DNA from: CAVPTL01 sp963708725
GTDB taxonomy: Bacteria; Actinomycetota; Thermoleophilia; Gaiellales; JAICJC01
Assembly (NCBI GenBank): GCA_963708725.1
Contig: CAVPTL010000009.1
Span: 1 to 64,000 of the forward strand
DNA: 64,000 bases
Reading direction: 5' to 3'
The translations under genes and the position numbers were made by a program. Each line of letters starts with the position of its first letter. Positions within the stretch are counted from its first letter, which is position 1. Positions 16,640 through 25,530 of the stretch are shown piece after piece. Under the pieces are notes generated by a model that had not been told where the DNA came from, searched no databases, and saw only the letters and a list, made by a program, of their open reading frames with translations.

Positions 16640-16935
16640 CTGCTGGTCTCCTGAAGGATGTACTCGATGGCCTGCTCGAGGTCGCCACCGACGAGCAACC
16701 GGCGGGGCATCCCCGGTCGGCCGTGGGCCACGGCGTCGGCGATCTGCTCCCGGCTGGGATGCAAATCGTAGAGGTTGGGGGCGGCGGCGACGGGCGACAG
16801 GTCGCCCTTGGCGATCGCATGACAGCTGCCGCAGTTCTGCTGGAACAGCGCCGCCGGCTCGTGTTTTGCGGTGGTGCCACACGCGGTCATCGCCAGCGCG
16901 GCGGCGAGCAGTGCCGTGATCGGGGCGGCGCGCAC
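16636..16935 (-). CDS. Lipoprotein c-type cytochrome
   Basis: 99 residues with a lipoprotein signal peptide (ITALLAAALAMTAC, lipobox Cys about residue 19) and one haem-attachment motif CGSCH in LFQQNCGSCHAIAKGD. The axial Met is probably in GRPGMPRRLL. It is a small membrane-anchored monohaem cytochrome c on the outer face of the membrane, an electron shuttle whose partners are not visible. The GTG at 16935 is only 26 bases from the divergent siroheme decarboxylase gene. It is the first gene of the operon with the HAD hydrolase and serS. Confidence 0.88.
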   Translation of the reverse strand: MRAAPITALLAAALAMTACGTTAKHEPAALFQQNCGSCHAIAKGDLSPVAAAPNLYDLHPSREQIADAVAHGRPGMPRRLLVGGDLEQAIEYILQETSR

Positions 16936-16961
16936 GGATCGAGCGTATCCTTCATGACCGG

Positions 16962-17996
16962 ATGGATGCGCAAGACACGCGACTGTGCGACGTGATTCAA
17001 AACGAGCTGCCGCTCGTCGCCCGGCCCTATGCCGCGTTGGGCGAGAAGCTCGAGATGCCCGAGGCGGAGGTGCTCGAGCGCGTGTCGAGGCTGCGCACCG
17101 ACCGCATCATCCGCCAGGTGTCGGCGATCTTCGACACCCGAAAGCTTGGGTATCGGTCGATGCTGGTGGCCGCGCGCACGCCGGCCGACCGCGCCGACGA
17201 GGCCGCCGAGATCATCAACTCCCATCCCGGGGTCACGCACAACTACCAGCGCGACCACGAGTTCAACATCTGGTTCACGCTCGGTGTGCCGCCAAACTCG
17301 CGGCTCGGGCTGGACGCGTCGGTCGAGCTGCTCGGTGAGCTGGCGCAGGTCGAGTCGATCCGGCCGCTGCCCGCACTTCGGTTCTTCAAGATCGGGGTCG
17401 ACCTCGACATGGCCGGCGGCCGCGATCCGGCCGCGAAGAAGGTGCGGGCGGCACCGACGGCTCCCGCTCCGCCCCCCGACAGCATCCCCGAGCGCGACAT
17501 CGCCGCGATCCGCGCGCTTCAGGGCGACTTGCGGCCAGTGTCCGAGCCCTTTGCAGGGCCGGCCGAGCGCCATGGATTCACCGTCGATGAGCTGCTGGAA
17601 CACGCTCACCGCTTTCTGGCGACCGGCCAGATGCGGCGGTTCGCGGCGGTGCTTTACCACCGCTCCGCCGGATTCGTCTACAACGGCATGGGGGTGTGGC
17701 AGGCTCCCGAGGATCAGATGGACGAGCTCGGCTCGCTGATGGCCTCGTTCCGCGGCGTATCGCACTGTTATCAGCGCCCGACGTACCCGGACTGGCCCTA
17801 CAACCTGTTCTCGATGACGCACGGCCGCACCAAGAAGGAATGCGAGGACGTGCTGGACGCGATCGCGGCCGAGACCGGCCTGGACGAGCGAGTCGTGCTC
17901 TATTCGACCAAGGAGTGGAAGAAGACGCGGCTTGTCTACTTCAGCCCCGACGCCGAGGAGTGGGAGCGCGTGCATGCTCCCGTCGCCGCCGGCTAG
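16962..17996 (+). CDS. Fused siroheme decarboxylase (AhbA-AhbB / NirD-L type)
   Basis: 344 residues made of two homologous halves. Each half starts with an AsnC/Lrp-like wHTH and ends in a catalytic domain. First half: LPLVARPYAALGEKL, HPGVTHNYQRDHEFNIWFTL. Second half: FTVDELLEHAHRFLATGQMR, VSHCYQRPTYPDWPYNLFSM. In two-subunit enzymes these are AhbA/NirD-G and AhbB/NirL-H; together they remove the C12 and C18 acetates of siroheme to give didecarboxysiroheme, a step of siroheme-dependent haem b or haem d1 synthesis. The HNYQR and PDWPYNLF motifs carry the conserved His, Tyr and Arg. TATCCT ten bases above the ATG suggests a near-leaderless transcript. It is divergent from a cytochrome c gene. 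Confidence 0.92.
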   Translation: MDAQDTRLCDVIQNELPLVARPYAALGEKLEMPEAEVLERVSRLRTDRIIRQVSAIFDTRKLGYRSMLVAARTPADRADEAAEIINSHPGVTHNYQRDHEFNIWFTLGVPPNSRLGLDASVELLGELAQVESIRPLPALRFFKIGVDLDMAGGRDPAAKKVRAAPTAPAPPPDSIPERDIAAIRALQGDLRPVSEPFAGPAERHGFTVDELLEHAHRFLATGQMRRFAAVLYHRSAGFVYNGMGVWQAPEDQMDELGSLMASFRGVSHCYQRPTYPDWPYNLFSMTHGRTKKECEDVLDAIAAETGLDERVVLYSTKEWKKTRLVYFSPDAEEWERVHAPVAAG

Positions 17997-18035
17997 CTCA
18001 TCTCACGCGGCCGGGGCCTGCGGCGTTCTTCTGAT

Positions 18036-18515
18036 ATGACCCTGCCCCCATTTCAACGTCTGCTGGATCTCCACGGCGACGACGTGCTGCGGTATCTGCG
18101 CGCCGCCGTTGGATACCAGGAGGCCGAGGATGTGTGGCAGGAGACGATGATCGCAGCGCTTCGGGCCTATCCCGACCTGCGAAACGACGGCAACCTGCGC
18201 GGGTGGATGTTCACGATCGCCCATCGAAAGGCGTTGGACTCACACCGCGCCCGCGCCCGCCGGCCGATCCCGACCGCTGAGGTGCCCGAGCGGGGGGTTC
18301 CAGCCCCGCCCGCGCCCGAGCCCGCGCTCTGGGCCGCGGTGCGGCGGCTCCCCGCCAAACAGCGGGCGGCGGTCACGCTTCGGTTTGCCGCCGACCTCGA
18401 CTACCTCGCCATCGGCGGGCTGATCGATTGCAGCGAGCAGGCCGCCCGCCAAAACGTGCGGGCCGGCCTGTCTGCGGTCAGGAAGGAATGGATTCATGAG
18501 CCAGTCACGAGTTGA
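18036..18515 (+). CDS. ECF-type RNA polymerase sigma factor
   Basis: 159 residues with region 2 (YQEAEDVWQETMIAALRAYP, LRGWMFTIAHRKALD) and region 4 (AVRRLPAKQRAAVTLRFAAD, YLAIGGLIDCSEQAARQNV). The N-terminus is short, as usual in ECF factors. No anti-sigma gene is adjacent; instead the next gene, ogt, starts 20 bases inside this one. That arrangement suggests the sigma factor and the alkyltransferase are made together and that this sigma may answer DNA alkylation or another stress. Confidence 0.9.
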   Translation: MTLPPFQRLLDLHGDDVLRYLRAAVGYQEAEDVWQETMIAALRAYPDLRNDGNLRGWMFTIAHRKALDSHRARARRPIPTAEVPERGVPAPPAPEPALWAAVRRLPAKQRAAVTLRFAADLDYLAIGGLIDCSEQAARQNVRAGLSAVRKEWIHEPVTS

Positions 18516-19059
18516 CGCGCTGGCGCGTCGCGCCGAGGAGGAGGGGTTGCTCGACGTCGTGTATGCGTCTGTGGACGCGCCGATCGGAGCGCTCGAGGTC
18601 GCGGCCACCCCACAGGGAGTGGTGCGCGTGGCCTTTGCCTCTGAGTCGCTGGACGATGTGTTGCAGGAGCTTGCCGACACGGTGTCGCCGCGCGTGATCG
18701 AGTCTCCCGCCCGGCTGGACGGGGTGCGGCGAGAGCTCGACGAGTACTTCAACGGCTCCCGGCAGGAGTTCGAGACGCCGATCGACTGGCGGCTCTCGCA
18801 CGGGTTTCTGCTCCGGGCTCGCGAGGCGTGTTATGCAATCCCGTTCGGCGAGGTGCGGACATATGCCGAGCTGGCCGATGCGGCGGGCAGCCCTCGAGCG
18901 GTCCGCGCGGCGGGCAACGCGATGGCTCGAAATCCGATCCCGATCATCGTCCCCTGCCATCGCGTGCTTCGCAGCGGAGGCGCGCTGGGCGGCTACGGCG
19001 GTGGAGTCGAGACCAAGCGCTGGCTCCTGGGCCTCGAGCGCAGCGGGTTCGGTGAATAA
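18496..19059 (+). CDS. ogt: Methylated-DNA-protein-cysteine S-methyltransferase
   Basis: 187 residues. The acceptor-site motif NPIPIIVPCHRVL contains the Cys that takes the methyl group from O6-methylguanine; the helix before it (VRTYAELADAAGSPRAVRAA) is the DNA-binding wHTH with the Arg finger. The N-terminal part (VDAPIGALEVAATPQGVV) is the ribonuclease-H-like domain. The first 20 codons or so extend the family N-terminus, consistent with the start at 18496 inside the sigma gene. The stop TAA lies within the 33-bp palindrome at 19052-19084. Confidence 0.95.
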   Translation: MSQSRVDALARRAEEEGLLDVVYASVDAPIGALEVAATPQGVVRVAFASESLDDVLQELADTVSPRVIESPARLDGVRRELDEYFNGSRQEFETPIDWRLSHGFLLRAREACYAIPFGEVRTYAELADAAGSPRAVRAAGNAMARNPIPIIVPCHRVLRSGGALGGYGGGVETKRWLLGLERSGFGE

Positions 19060-19084
19060 ATGGTGCCAGGCACCATTTATTCAC
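19052..19084. repeat. 33-bp perfect palindrome, copy 1 of 3
   Basis: Left arm GTGAATAAATGGTGCC, a single central A, and the exact reverse-complement right arm. It contains the stop codon of ogt on the plus strand and of the GNAT gene on the minus strand, so both convergent genes end inside it. Identical copies lie at 35381 and 41409. As RNA either strand forms a 16-bp hairpin, which could act as a bidirectional terminator or 3' stabiliser. Confidence 0.95.
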
Positions 19085-19698
19085 GGCGCAAGAAGCTCGT
19101 GGCCGTCCGGGCCGAACGCCCGGAGCGGCGTCGCGGCCACCGGTGAGGCGCGGTAGCCGTCCGCGAACAGGCTCCAGATCATCATGTCGTGAAGCGAGCC
19201 GTCCGGCTCGGCCAGGCGCCGGCGAAGCGTCGCCTCGTGCGCGAAGCCCAATCGTCGGGGGACCGCAGCGCTGCGCGTGTTTCGCGGATCGCAGTGGATC
19301 TCGACGCGGTCGAGTCCGAGCAGCTCGAAGCCGACTCGGGTCAGCGCCGCGGTGCTCTCGGAGATCACACCCTTGCCCTCGTGTTCGCGCGCGACCCAAT
19401 AGCCAACCTCGCGGGCTTCCGGACCGGTTCGCGGATGCAAGCCGGTCCCGCCGAGCAGCGAGCCGTTCGAATCGAAGATCCCGTAGATGAAGTCCTCGTT
19501 TCGCTCGAACATCGCCTTGAACTCACGCATCCGCTCGGTCTTCTCGCGCAGCGGCTCGGGTTCGTTTGCCACCCACGGCATCCACGGCAGCAGGTGCTCG
19601 ATATTGGCGTCGATCACCCGCTTTGCGTCCGCGGCGTCCTCGGGCTCCCAGCAGCGGATCACCAGTCGCTGGGTCTCGATCCGAAAGGGCGTCTGCAT
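19081..19698 (-). CDS. GNAT N-acetyltransferase (RimJ/RimL type)
   Basis: 205 residues. ETQRLVIRCWEPEDAADA is the typical N-terminus; ELLGLDRVEIHCDPRNTRS and AVPRRLGFAHEATLRR form the acetyl-CoA-binding and C-terminal strands. Relatives acetylate protein N-termini, aminoglycosides or small amines; the target is unknown. ATG at 19698 shares one base with the stop of the MBL gene upstream (TGATG), so the two are translationally coupled. The gene ends inside the 33-bp palindrome. Confidence 0.9.
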   Translation of the reverse strand: MQTPFRIETQRLVIRCWEPEDAADAKRVIDANIEHLLPWMPWVANEPEPLREKTERMREFKAMFERNEDFIYGIFDSNGSLLGGTGLHPRTGPEAREVGYWVAREHEGKGVISESTAALTRVGFELLGLDRVEIHCDPRNTRSAAVPRRLGFAHEATLRRRLAEPDGSLHDMMIWSLFADGYRASPVAATPLRAFGPDGHELLAP

Positions 19699-20420
19699 CA
19701 AAGCTCCAGCCTGAGCCCGTCATAGGCGACGCCGAAGCCCTCGGGAAGCCACGCTTCGAGCTCTTCCTGGGTGCCGGTGCGGTGGCCGATGTGGGTAAAG
19801 AGGGTGCGCCCTGCCTTCATCTTGGTGGCCACGGGAATCATCGCTTCCATCGACAGGTGACCGCCGACGACGCGGTCTCGGCTGGAGCCGTCGACGACCG
19901 CCACATCGGCTCCCACGGCGAGCTTCGAGGCCGGCGGTGCTCCCAGATCGGGGATGTACACGAGTGACCCCGACTCGCCCTGCTGGAGTCGCAGACCAAG
20001 CGTCGGGGTGGCACCGTGCTCGACATCGAATCCGCGGCAGGTGAGGCCCTCGCCGAGCTCGATCGGCACGCCGGGAGTGATGTGGGTGATCCGAAAATCG
20101 AGCCGCGGAAACACCTTGCGCAAACCGCGCTCGGTTGTCTTGGTCATGTACAGCGGCAGCCGGCGCAGCTTCGCGAGCTCGTGCAGGCCGAGCACGTGAT
20201 CGTGGTGGCCGTGGGTCAGCACCACGGCCTCGGGGACGACGTCGGCGCGTCGCAGCTGCGCATAGGCGTCGGGGCCGGCATCGACCAGCACCCGGCGATC
20301 GAGCAGGATCGACGAGCGCAGACGCGCGTCGCGGGGGTCATCCGAGCTGCACTGCGGGCAGGTACAGCCAAGTCGGGGCAGCGGCCACGCGGCGGCGGTT
20401 CCGAGAAAGTCGACGATCAT
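19698..20420 (-). CDS. MBL-fold metallohydrolase (PhnP-like)
   Basis: 240 residues of the metallo-beta-lactamase fold. THGHHDHVLGLHEL is the HxHxDH dinuclear metal motif; FTHIGH and the Asp in VVDGSSRD supply further ligands. The N-terminal GCTCPQCSSD is the structural zinc loop seen in PhnP-type cyclic phosphodiesterases. No other phn genes are near, so the substrate is probably a different cyclic phosphate or phosphodiester. It leads a two-gene operon with the GNAT gene and is divergent from lhr. Confidence 0.9.
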   Translation of the reverse strand: MIVDFLGTAAAWPLPRLGCTCPQCSSDDPRDARLRSSILLDRRVLVDAGPDAYAQLRRADVVPEAVVLTHGHHDHVLGLHELAKLRRLPLYMTKTTERGLRKVFPRLDFRITHITPGVPIELGEGLTCRGFDVEHGATPTLGLRLQQGESGSLVYIPDLGAPPASKLAVGADVAVVDGSSRDRVVGGHLSMEAMIPVATKMKAGRTLFTHIGHRTGTQEELEAWLPEGFGVAYDGLRLEL

Positions 20421-20478
20421 CCGGGCAGAGTACCGGCGGCCCTCGCCGGTGACGTGTCATCGGTAGGATGCCTCGACG

Positions 20479-23400
20479 GTGGCTACCGACCGTCAAGATC
20501 CCGTTTCCGCGTTCTCGGCTCCGGTCGCCGAGTGGTTTCGGCGCTCGTTTGCCGAGCCGACTCGCGCTCAGAAGCTGGGCTGGCCGGCGATCACCGCCGG
20601 CAAGCACACGCTGATTCTGGCTCCGACGGGATCGGGGAAGACGCTTGCGGCGTTTCTGACCGCGATCGACGGGCTCACCCAGCGGCCGAGCGACGGCACC
20701 CGGGTGCTGTACGTCTCGCCGCTGAAGGCGCTCAACCATGACATCGAGAAGAATCTGCGCGCACCGCTTGCCGGGATCGCCGCCGAGCGTGATATCACCG
20801 TCGCGGTACGCACCGGCGACACGTCACAGCGCGAACGGGCAGCAATGCGCCGCCACCCGCCCGACATCCTGATCACCACTCCCGAGTCGCTCTATCTGAT
20901 GCTCACCTCGGCGGCGCGCGAGACGCTCGCAAACGTGGAGACGGTGATCGTCGATGAGATCCACTCGGTTGCGGCGACCAAGCGCGGCACCCATCTGATG
21001 CTCTCGCTGGAGCGGCTCGACCACCTCGTCGGCCGCGACGTCCAGCGGATCGGACTCTCGGCGACCCAGCGCCCGCTCGAGGAGATCGCCTCGTTTCTCG
21101 GTGGGGAGGGCCGCGATGTCGCGATCGTGGATGCGGGCGGCGGCAAGCAACTCGACCTGCAGGTGGTCGTCCCGGTGGACGACATGCGCGAGCTGGGTGG
21201 CGCTCCCGAGGTCGAGGGCGAACCGCGAGTCTCGATCTGGCCGGCGATCTACCCCCGTCTGCTCGAGCTGGTGCGCGAGCATCGCTCCACGATCGTGTTC
21301 GTCAACAGCCGTCGCTCCGCCGAACGGGTCGCCAACCGGCTGAACGAGCTGGGCGAGGAGGACATCGCCCGTGCCCACCACGGCTCGCTGGCGCGCGAGC
21401 AGCGGCTCCAGATCGAGGATCTGCTGAAGACCGGAAAGCTGCCGGCGTTGGTGGCGACCTCGTCGCTCGAGCTCGGCATCGACATGGGCGCGGTCGACCT
21501 GGTCGTGCAGATCGAGTCGCCCAAGTCGGTCGCGGCGGGCTTGCAGCGCGTCGGCCGTGCGGGCCACAGCGTCGGCGAGGCGTCGTCGGGGCGGTTCTTC
21601 CCCAAGTTCCGGGGCGACCTGCTGGAGACCGCGGTCGTCACACGGCGCATGCAGGAGGGTGAGATCGAGCACACCCGGGTGCCGCGCCGCCCGCTCGACG
21701 TGCTGGCCCAGCAGATCGTTGCGATGACCGCGATGGACGAGTGGGAGGTCGATGAGCTGCATCGCGTTATCTGCCGCGCATACCCCTACCGTGACCTGTC
21801 GCGGGCCCAGCTCGAGGGCGTGCTCGACATGCTCGCCGGCCGGTATCCATCCGATGAGTTTGCCGAGTTGCGGCCGCGGATCGTGTGGGATCGCACGGCC
21901 GGCACCGTCCACGCCCGCGACGGCGCCAAGCGGCTGGCCGTGATCAGCGGCGGCACCATCCCCGATCGCGGTCTGTATGGCGTGTTCATGGTCGAGGGCG
22001 GCGCGCGCGTGGGTGAGCTGGACGAGGAGATGGTGTACGAGGCCCGCCAGGGTGAGGTGTTCCAGCTGGGAGCGAGCTCGTGGCGGATCGAGCAGATCAC
22101 GCGCGATCGGGTGCTGGTCTCGCCCGCCCCGGGTGTCCCCGGAAAGCTGCCGTTCTGGAAAGGCGACGGCATCGGCCGCCCCTACGAGCTTGGCCAGGCC
22201 GTCGGCGCCGCCGCCCGCACGCGGGCGTTCGGGCCGCTCGATCCGCTCGCGGCCGCGAACCTTGCGAACTATCTCGAGGATCAGGAGAAGGCGACCGGTG
22301 TGATCCCGTCGGATCGCACGATCGTGATCGAGCGCTTCCGCGACGAGTTGGGCGACTGGCGGATCTGCGTGCTGTCGCCGTTTGGTGCGCGCGTGCACGC
22401 GCCGTGGGCGCTGGTGGTCGAGGCCCGCATGTCCGAGCAGCTGGGTATCGACGTCGAGGCGATGTGGTCAGACGACGGAATCGCGATTCGGCTGCCCGAC
22501 TCCGACGCGGTGCCGCCCACCGACCTGATCGCCGTACCGCCGGGAGATCTCGACGAGCTGCTGCTCGACCGGGTCGCCCAGAGCCCGATGTTCGCAGCCC
22601 GGTTTCGCGAGAACGCCGCCCGCGCGCTGCTCCTTCCCCGGCGCCGCCCGAACATGCGAACGCCGCTCTGGCAACAGCGGCTGAAGGCCCACGACCTGCA
22701 GCAGGTCGCCAAGCGCTACGGGTCGTTTCCGATCATGCTCGAGACCTACCGTGAGGTGCTATCCGACGTGTTCGAGGTACCGCGGCTGAAGCAGCTGCTT
22801 CAGGCGATCGCCGGTGGCCAGGTGCGGCTGGTCGAGGTCGAGTCGGCTCAGCCCTCGCCGTTTGCCAGCTCGCTCCTGTTCGACTACATCGCAAGCTACA
22901 TGTACGAGGGCGACGCGCCCGCGGCCGAGCGGCGGATGCAGACGCTGACACTCGACCGGGCGCTGCTCGCCGAGCTGCTCGCGGCCGACGACCTGCGCGA
23001 GCTGCTCGACGGTGATGCCATCGACGAGGTCAATGCCGAGCTCCAGGGGCTGGGCGGCGACCTCACGGCGGATACTGCACACGACCTGCTGCGGCGGATC
23101 GGGGCGCTCACCCGGGCCGAGCTGGGCCGTCGCGGCGCGAGCCAGGAGGCGATCGCCCAGCTCCTGAAGGAGCGGCGAGCCTTCGAGGTTGGGATCGCCG
23201 CCGAGCAGCGGATGATCGCCGCCGAAGACGCCGGGCTCTATCGCGACGGGCTCGGTGCCGTGCCGCCGCCCGGCGTGCCGATCGCATTCCTGGATCCCGT
23301 GCCCGACGCACTCGACCGCCTGGTACTCCGGCACGCCCGCACCCACGGGCCGTTCACGGCCGCGGAGGTCGGGGTGCGGCTGGGCGTGGATGCGACCGCG

Positions 23401-24723
23401 GTGCTTGCGCGTCTGGTCAAGGCCGGTGAGCTTCTGGAAGGCGGTTTCCTGCCCGCCGGGAGCGGTCGTGAGTTCGTCGCGCCCGATGTGCTGAGGCGGG
23501 TGCGGCGCCGGACGCTGGCCCGGCTGCGGCGCGAGGTCGAGCCGGTCGAGCCCGCGGTGCTCGGGCGGTTCCTGCCCGCGTGGCACGGAATCGGTCGCGA
23601 CCTCGGCCGGGGCCAGACGCGGCTGCGCGAGGTCGTCTCCCAGCTCGAGGGGCTGGCGCTTGCGGTCACCGCGCTCGAGTCGGACATCTTGCCCGCGCGG
23701 GTGCCCGGGTATCGCTCCGATTGGCTCGACCTGGCGTGCGCCGGTGGCGAGCTCGTGTGGATCGGCGCCGGGCCGGGCCGGGTGCGGATGTACCTGCGCG
23801 AAAACGTGCCGCTGCTCCACGCCCAGACGGATGAACGCGAGCATCCGCTGCTCGAGGTGCTGGGGACGCGGGGTGCGAGCTTCTTCGCCGATCTGGTGAC
23901 CGCGGTCGGCGGGGCCGACCGGGCGGTGCTCGCCGATCTGTGGGAGCTGGTGTGGGCGGGGCTGGTGACCAACGATGCGTGGGAGCCGTTGCGCGGCGGC
24001 ACGTCCCTTCGAGCTGTGCCGCCCAGCGCGCCGGTGCGGCGCACACGCCGGTCGCGCGCGACCTCGGCACTCCCGGCGGCCCGTGGTCGCTGGTCGCTGG
24101 TGGCACCGCTGCTGCTGCCGGTTGCAACCCAGAAGGAGCGCGCCCGGGCGCTCGCCGAGGTGCTGCTCGAGCGACACGGTGTCGTCACCCGTGCCGCCGT
24201 CCTGGCCGAGGGCGTGGCCGGCGGCTTCTCGTCGGTGTACGGCGAGCTGCGCGCGATGGAGGAAGCGGGCCTGTGTCAGCGCGGCTACTTCGTCGAGGGC
24301 CTCGGCGGCGCGCAGTTCGCGCTGCCGGCCGCGGTCGAGCGCCTGCGCGATCTGCGCGACGCCGATCCGCGCACCGACGCCGTGGTGCTGGCGGCGGCCG
24401 ATCCCGCCAACCCGTTTGGCGTCACTGCTCCGTGGCCGGCGGCGGCGCGCAAGCCGGCCCGGGCCGCCGGAGCGTGGCTCGCGCTGGTCGAGGGCACCCC
24501 GGCGGTGTTTGTCGAGAAGGGCGGCCGTGGGCTGGTCACGTTCGACGAGCGGCTGTTCGACGCCGGGATCGGCGCCCTCGCCGAGGCCGTTGCAAAGGGC
24601 CGTATCAAGCGGATCACCCCGGAGCGCATCGACGGCCGTCCGCTCGCCGGTGATCCGGCCGAGGCCGTGCTGCTCGCCCACGGCTTTCTCCAGACCCACC
24701 GGCGCCTAGTGCTGCGCGCGTGA
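20479..24723 (+). CDS. lhr: ATP-dependent helicase Lhr (long form)
   Basis: 1414-residue superfamily 2 helicase. Motif I is LAPTGSGKTLAAFL, motif Ia VSPLKALNHD, motif II VDEIHSVA, motif III GLSATQRP; in the second RecA domain VFVNSRRSAERVANRL and GLQRVGRAGHSVGEASSGR include motif VI. The Lhr winged-helix and core domains follow, and a long C-terminal region (about 900-1414, with LARLRREVEPVEPAVLGRFL) is as in actinobacterial Lhr. It unwinds DNA and RNA-DNA hybrids in repair. GTG at 20479 is nine bases below TAGGAT (20464-20469), suggesting a leaderless transcript. The 3' end overlaps the convergent methyltransferase by 18 bases. Confidence 0.96.
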   Translation: MATDRQDPVSAFSAPVAEWFRRSFAEPTRAQKLGWPAITAGKHTLILAPTGSGKTLAAFLTAIDGLTQRPSDGTRVLYVSPLKALNHDIEKNLRAPLAGIAAERDITVAVRTGDTSQRERAAMRRHPPDILITTPESLYLMLTSAARETLANVETVIVDEIHSVAATKRGTHLMLSLERLDHLVGRDVQRIGLSATQRPLEEIASFLGGEGRDVAIVDAGGGKQLDLQVVVPVDDMRELGGAPEVEGEPRVSIWPAIYPRLLELVREHRSTIVFVNSRRSAERVANRLNELGEEDIARAHHGSLAREQRLQIEDLLKTGKLPALVATSSLELGIDMGAVDLVVQIESPKSVAAGLQRVGRAGHSVGEASSGRFFPKFRGDLLETAVVTRRMQEGEIEHTRVPRRPLDVLAQQIVAMTAMDEWEVDELHRVICRAYPYRDLSRAQLEGVLDMLAGRYPSDEFAELRPRIVWDRTAGTVHARDGAKRLAVISGGTIPDRGLYGVFMVEGGARVGELDEEMVYEARQGEVFQLGASSWRIEQITRDRVLVSPAPGVPGKLPFWKGDGIGRPYELGQAVGAAARTRAFGPLDPLAAANLANYLEDQEKATGVIPSDRTIVIERFRDELGDWRICVLSPFGARVHAPWALVVEARMSEQLGIDVEAMWSDDGIAIRLPDSDAVPPTDLIAVPPGDLDELLLDRVAQSPMFAARFRENAARALLLPRRRPNMRTPLWQQRLKAHDLQQVAKRYGSFPIMLETYREVLSDVFEVPRLKQLLQAIAGGQVRLVEVESAQPSPFASSLLFDYIASYMYEGDAPAAERRMQTLTLDRALLAELLAADDLRELLDGDAIDEVNAELQGLGGDLTADTAHDLLRRIGALTRAELGRRGASQEAIAQLLKERRAFEVGIAAEQRMIAAEDAGLYRDGLGAVPPPGVPIAFLDPVPDALDRLVLRHARTHGPFTAAEVGVRLGVDATAVLARLVKAGELLEGGFLPAGSGREFVAPDVLRRVRRRTLARLRREVEPVEPAVLGRFLPAWHGIGRDLGRGQTRLREVVSQLEGLALAVTALESDILPARVPGYRSDWLDLACAGGELVWIGAGPGRVRMYLRENVPLLHAQTDEREHPLLEVLGTRGASFFADLVTAVGGADRAVLADLWELVWAGLVTNDAWEPLRGGTSLRAVPPSAPVRRTRRSRATSALPAARGRWSLVAPLLLPVATQKERARALAEVLLERHGVVTRAAVLAEGVAGGFSSVYGELRAMEEAGLCQRGYFVEGLGGAQFALPAAVERLRDLRDADPRTDAVVLAAADPANPFGVTAPWPAAARKPARAAGAWLALVEGTPAVFVEKGGRGLVTFDERLFDAGIGALAEAVAKGRIKRITPERIDGRPLAGDPAEAVLLAHGFLQTHRRLVLRA

Positions 24724-25491
24724 CCTCGTGAGGTAGAGGTTGACTCGGCTGGGGAAGTCGAACTCCTCGACCCCGTGCGATCGGATGATCCCAGCGAGGT
24801 CATCCAACAGCGGGTCGCGCTCGTCGTCGCCGAGCGCCGCGATGAAGCTCCACGACGTGACCAGCAGCAGAAATCCGTCGACCGTGATCCGCTGGACGAA
24901 CGGGAACTCTGTGAGCTCCAGCGGATCGAACAGGGGCGAGCGCTCGAACGCGTCCTTCCAAAGTCCCGTCCACGGGCGATTCTCGGGACGCACGTTGGGC
25001 CGTGAAACCTGGTCAAGCCGTGCAACCACCTCGTCGTTCCACGGCAGCTCGTCCCAGTCGCTGTCACCGAACAGCAGCACGAGGCCACCGCCAGGCTTCA
25101 GCACGCGGTGGATCTCAGGCAGCGCCCGGTCGCCGTTGAACCAGTGAAACGCCTCGCCGACGAACATCGCATCCGCGGTCGCGTCGGGGATGGGGATTCG
25201 CTCGGCCGTGCCATCGATGATTTCGGCGTCTGGCACCCGCTCGCTCAGTACCCGCCGCATCGCCTCGAGCGGCTCGACCGCGATCATGCGGGCGGCTCGC
25301 GGGACGAGCATACGCGACACCTTGCCGGTGCCGGCGGCGAGGTCGATCACCGTGGCTGAGCCGCCGAGGCCGAGCCACTGCCAGGCCCAGTCGATCGGCT
25401 CGGGCGGGTAGGGCGGGCGGCCGCGCTCGTATCCCTCGGCGACCCCCGAAAATGCCTGCGCCAGCGGATCAATTCGTGGTTCGATGTCCAT
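24706..25491 (-). CDS. SAM-dependent methyltransferase (class I)
   Basis: 261 residues. SATVIDLAAGTGKVSRMLVP is motif I for SAM binding, MIAVEPLEAMRRVL motif II, and FVGEAFHWFNGDRALPEIHR with VLKPGGGLVLL the later motifs of the Methyltransf_11 group. The start of the fold (FSGVAEGYERGRPPYPPEPI) matches ubiquinone/biotin-type small-molecule methyltransferases. The acceptor is unknown. ATG at 25491 is chosen; no ribosome site is obvious. It is divergent from the glycosylase and tail-overlaps lhr. Confidence 0.9.
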   Translation of the reverse strand: MDIEPRIDPLAQAFSGVAEGYERGRPPYPPEPIDWAWQWLGLGGSATVIDLAAGTGKVSRMLVPRAARMIAVEPLEAMRRVLSERVPDAEIIDGTAERIPIPDATADAMFVGEAFHWFNGDRALPEIHRVLKPGGGLVLLFGDSDWDELPWNDEVVARLDQVSRPNVRPENRPWTGLWKDAFERSPLFDPLELTEFPFVQRITVDGFLLLVTSWSFIAALGDDERDPLLDDLAGIIRSHGVEEFDFPSRVNLYLTRSRAQH

Positions 25492-25530
25492 AGACTGACG
25501 GCATGCTAACTCCCGACCATCGCCGTACGC

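Noticed and set aside
20824..22398. 524-codon antisense frame inside lhr
   Set aside because: Shadow frame in a GC-rich gene; composition is His/Arg/Asp-rich and unlike any family.
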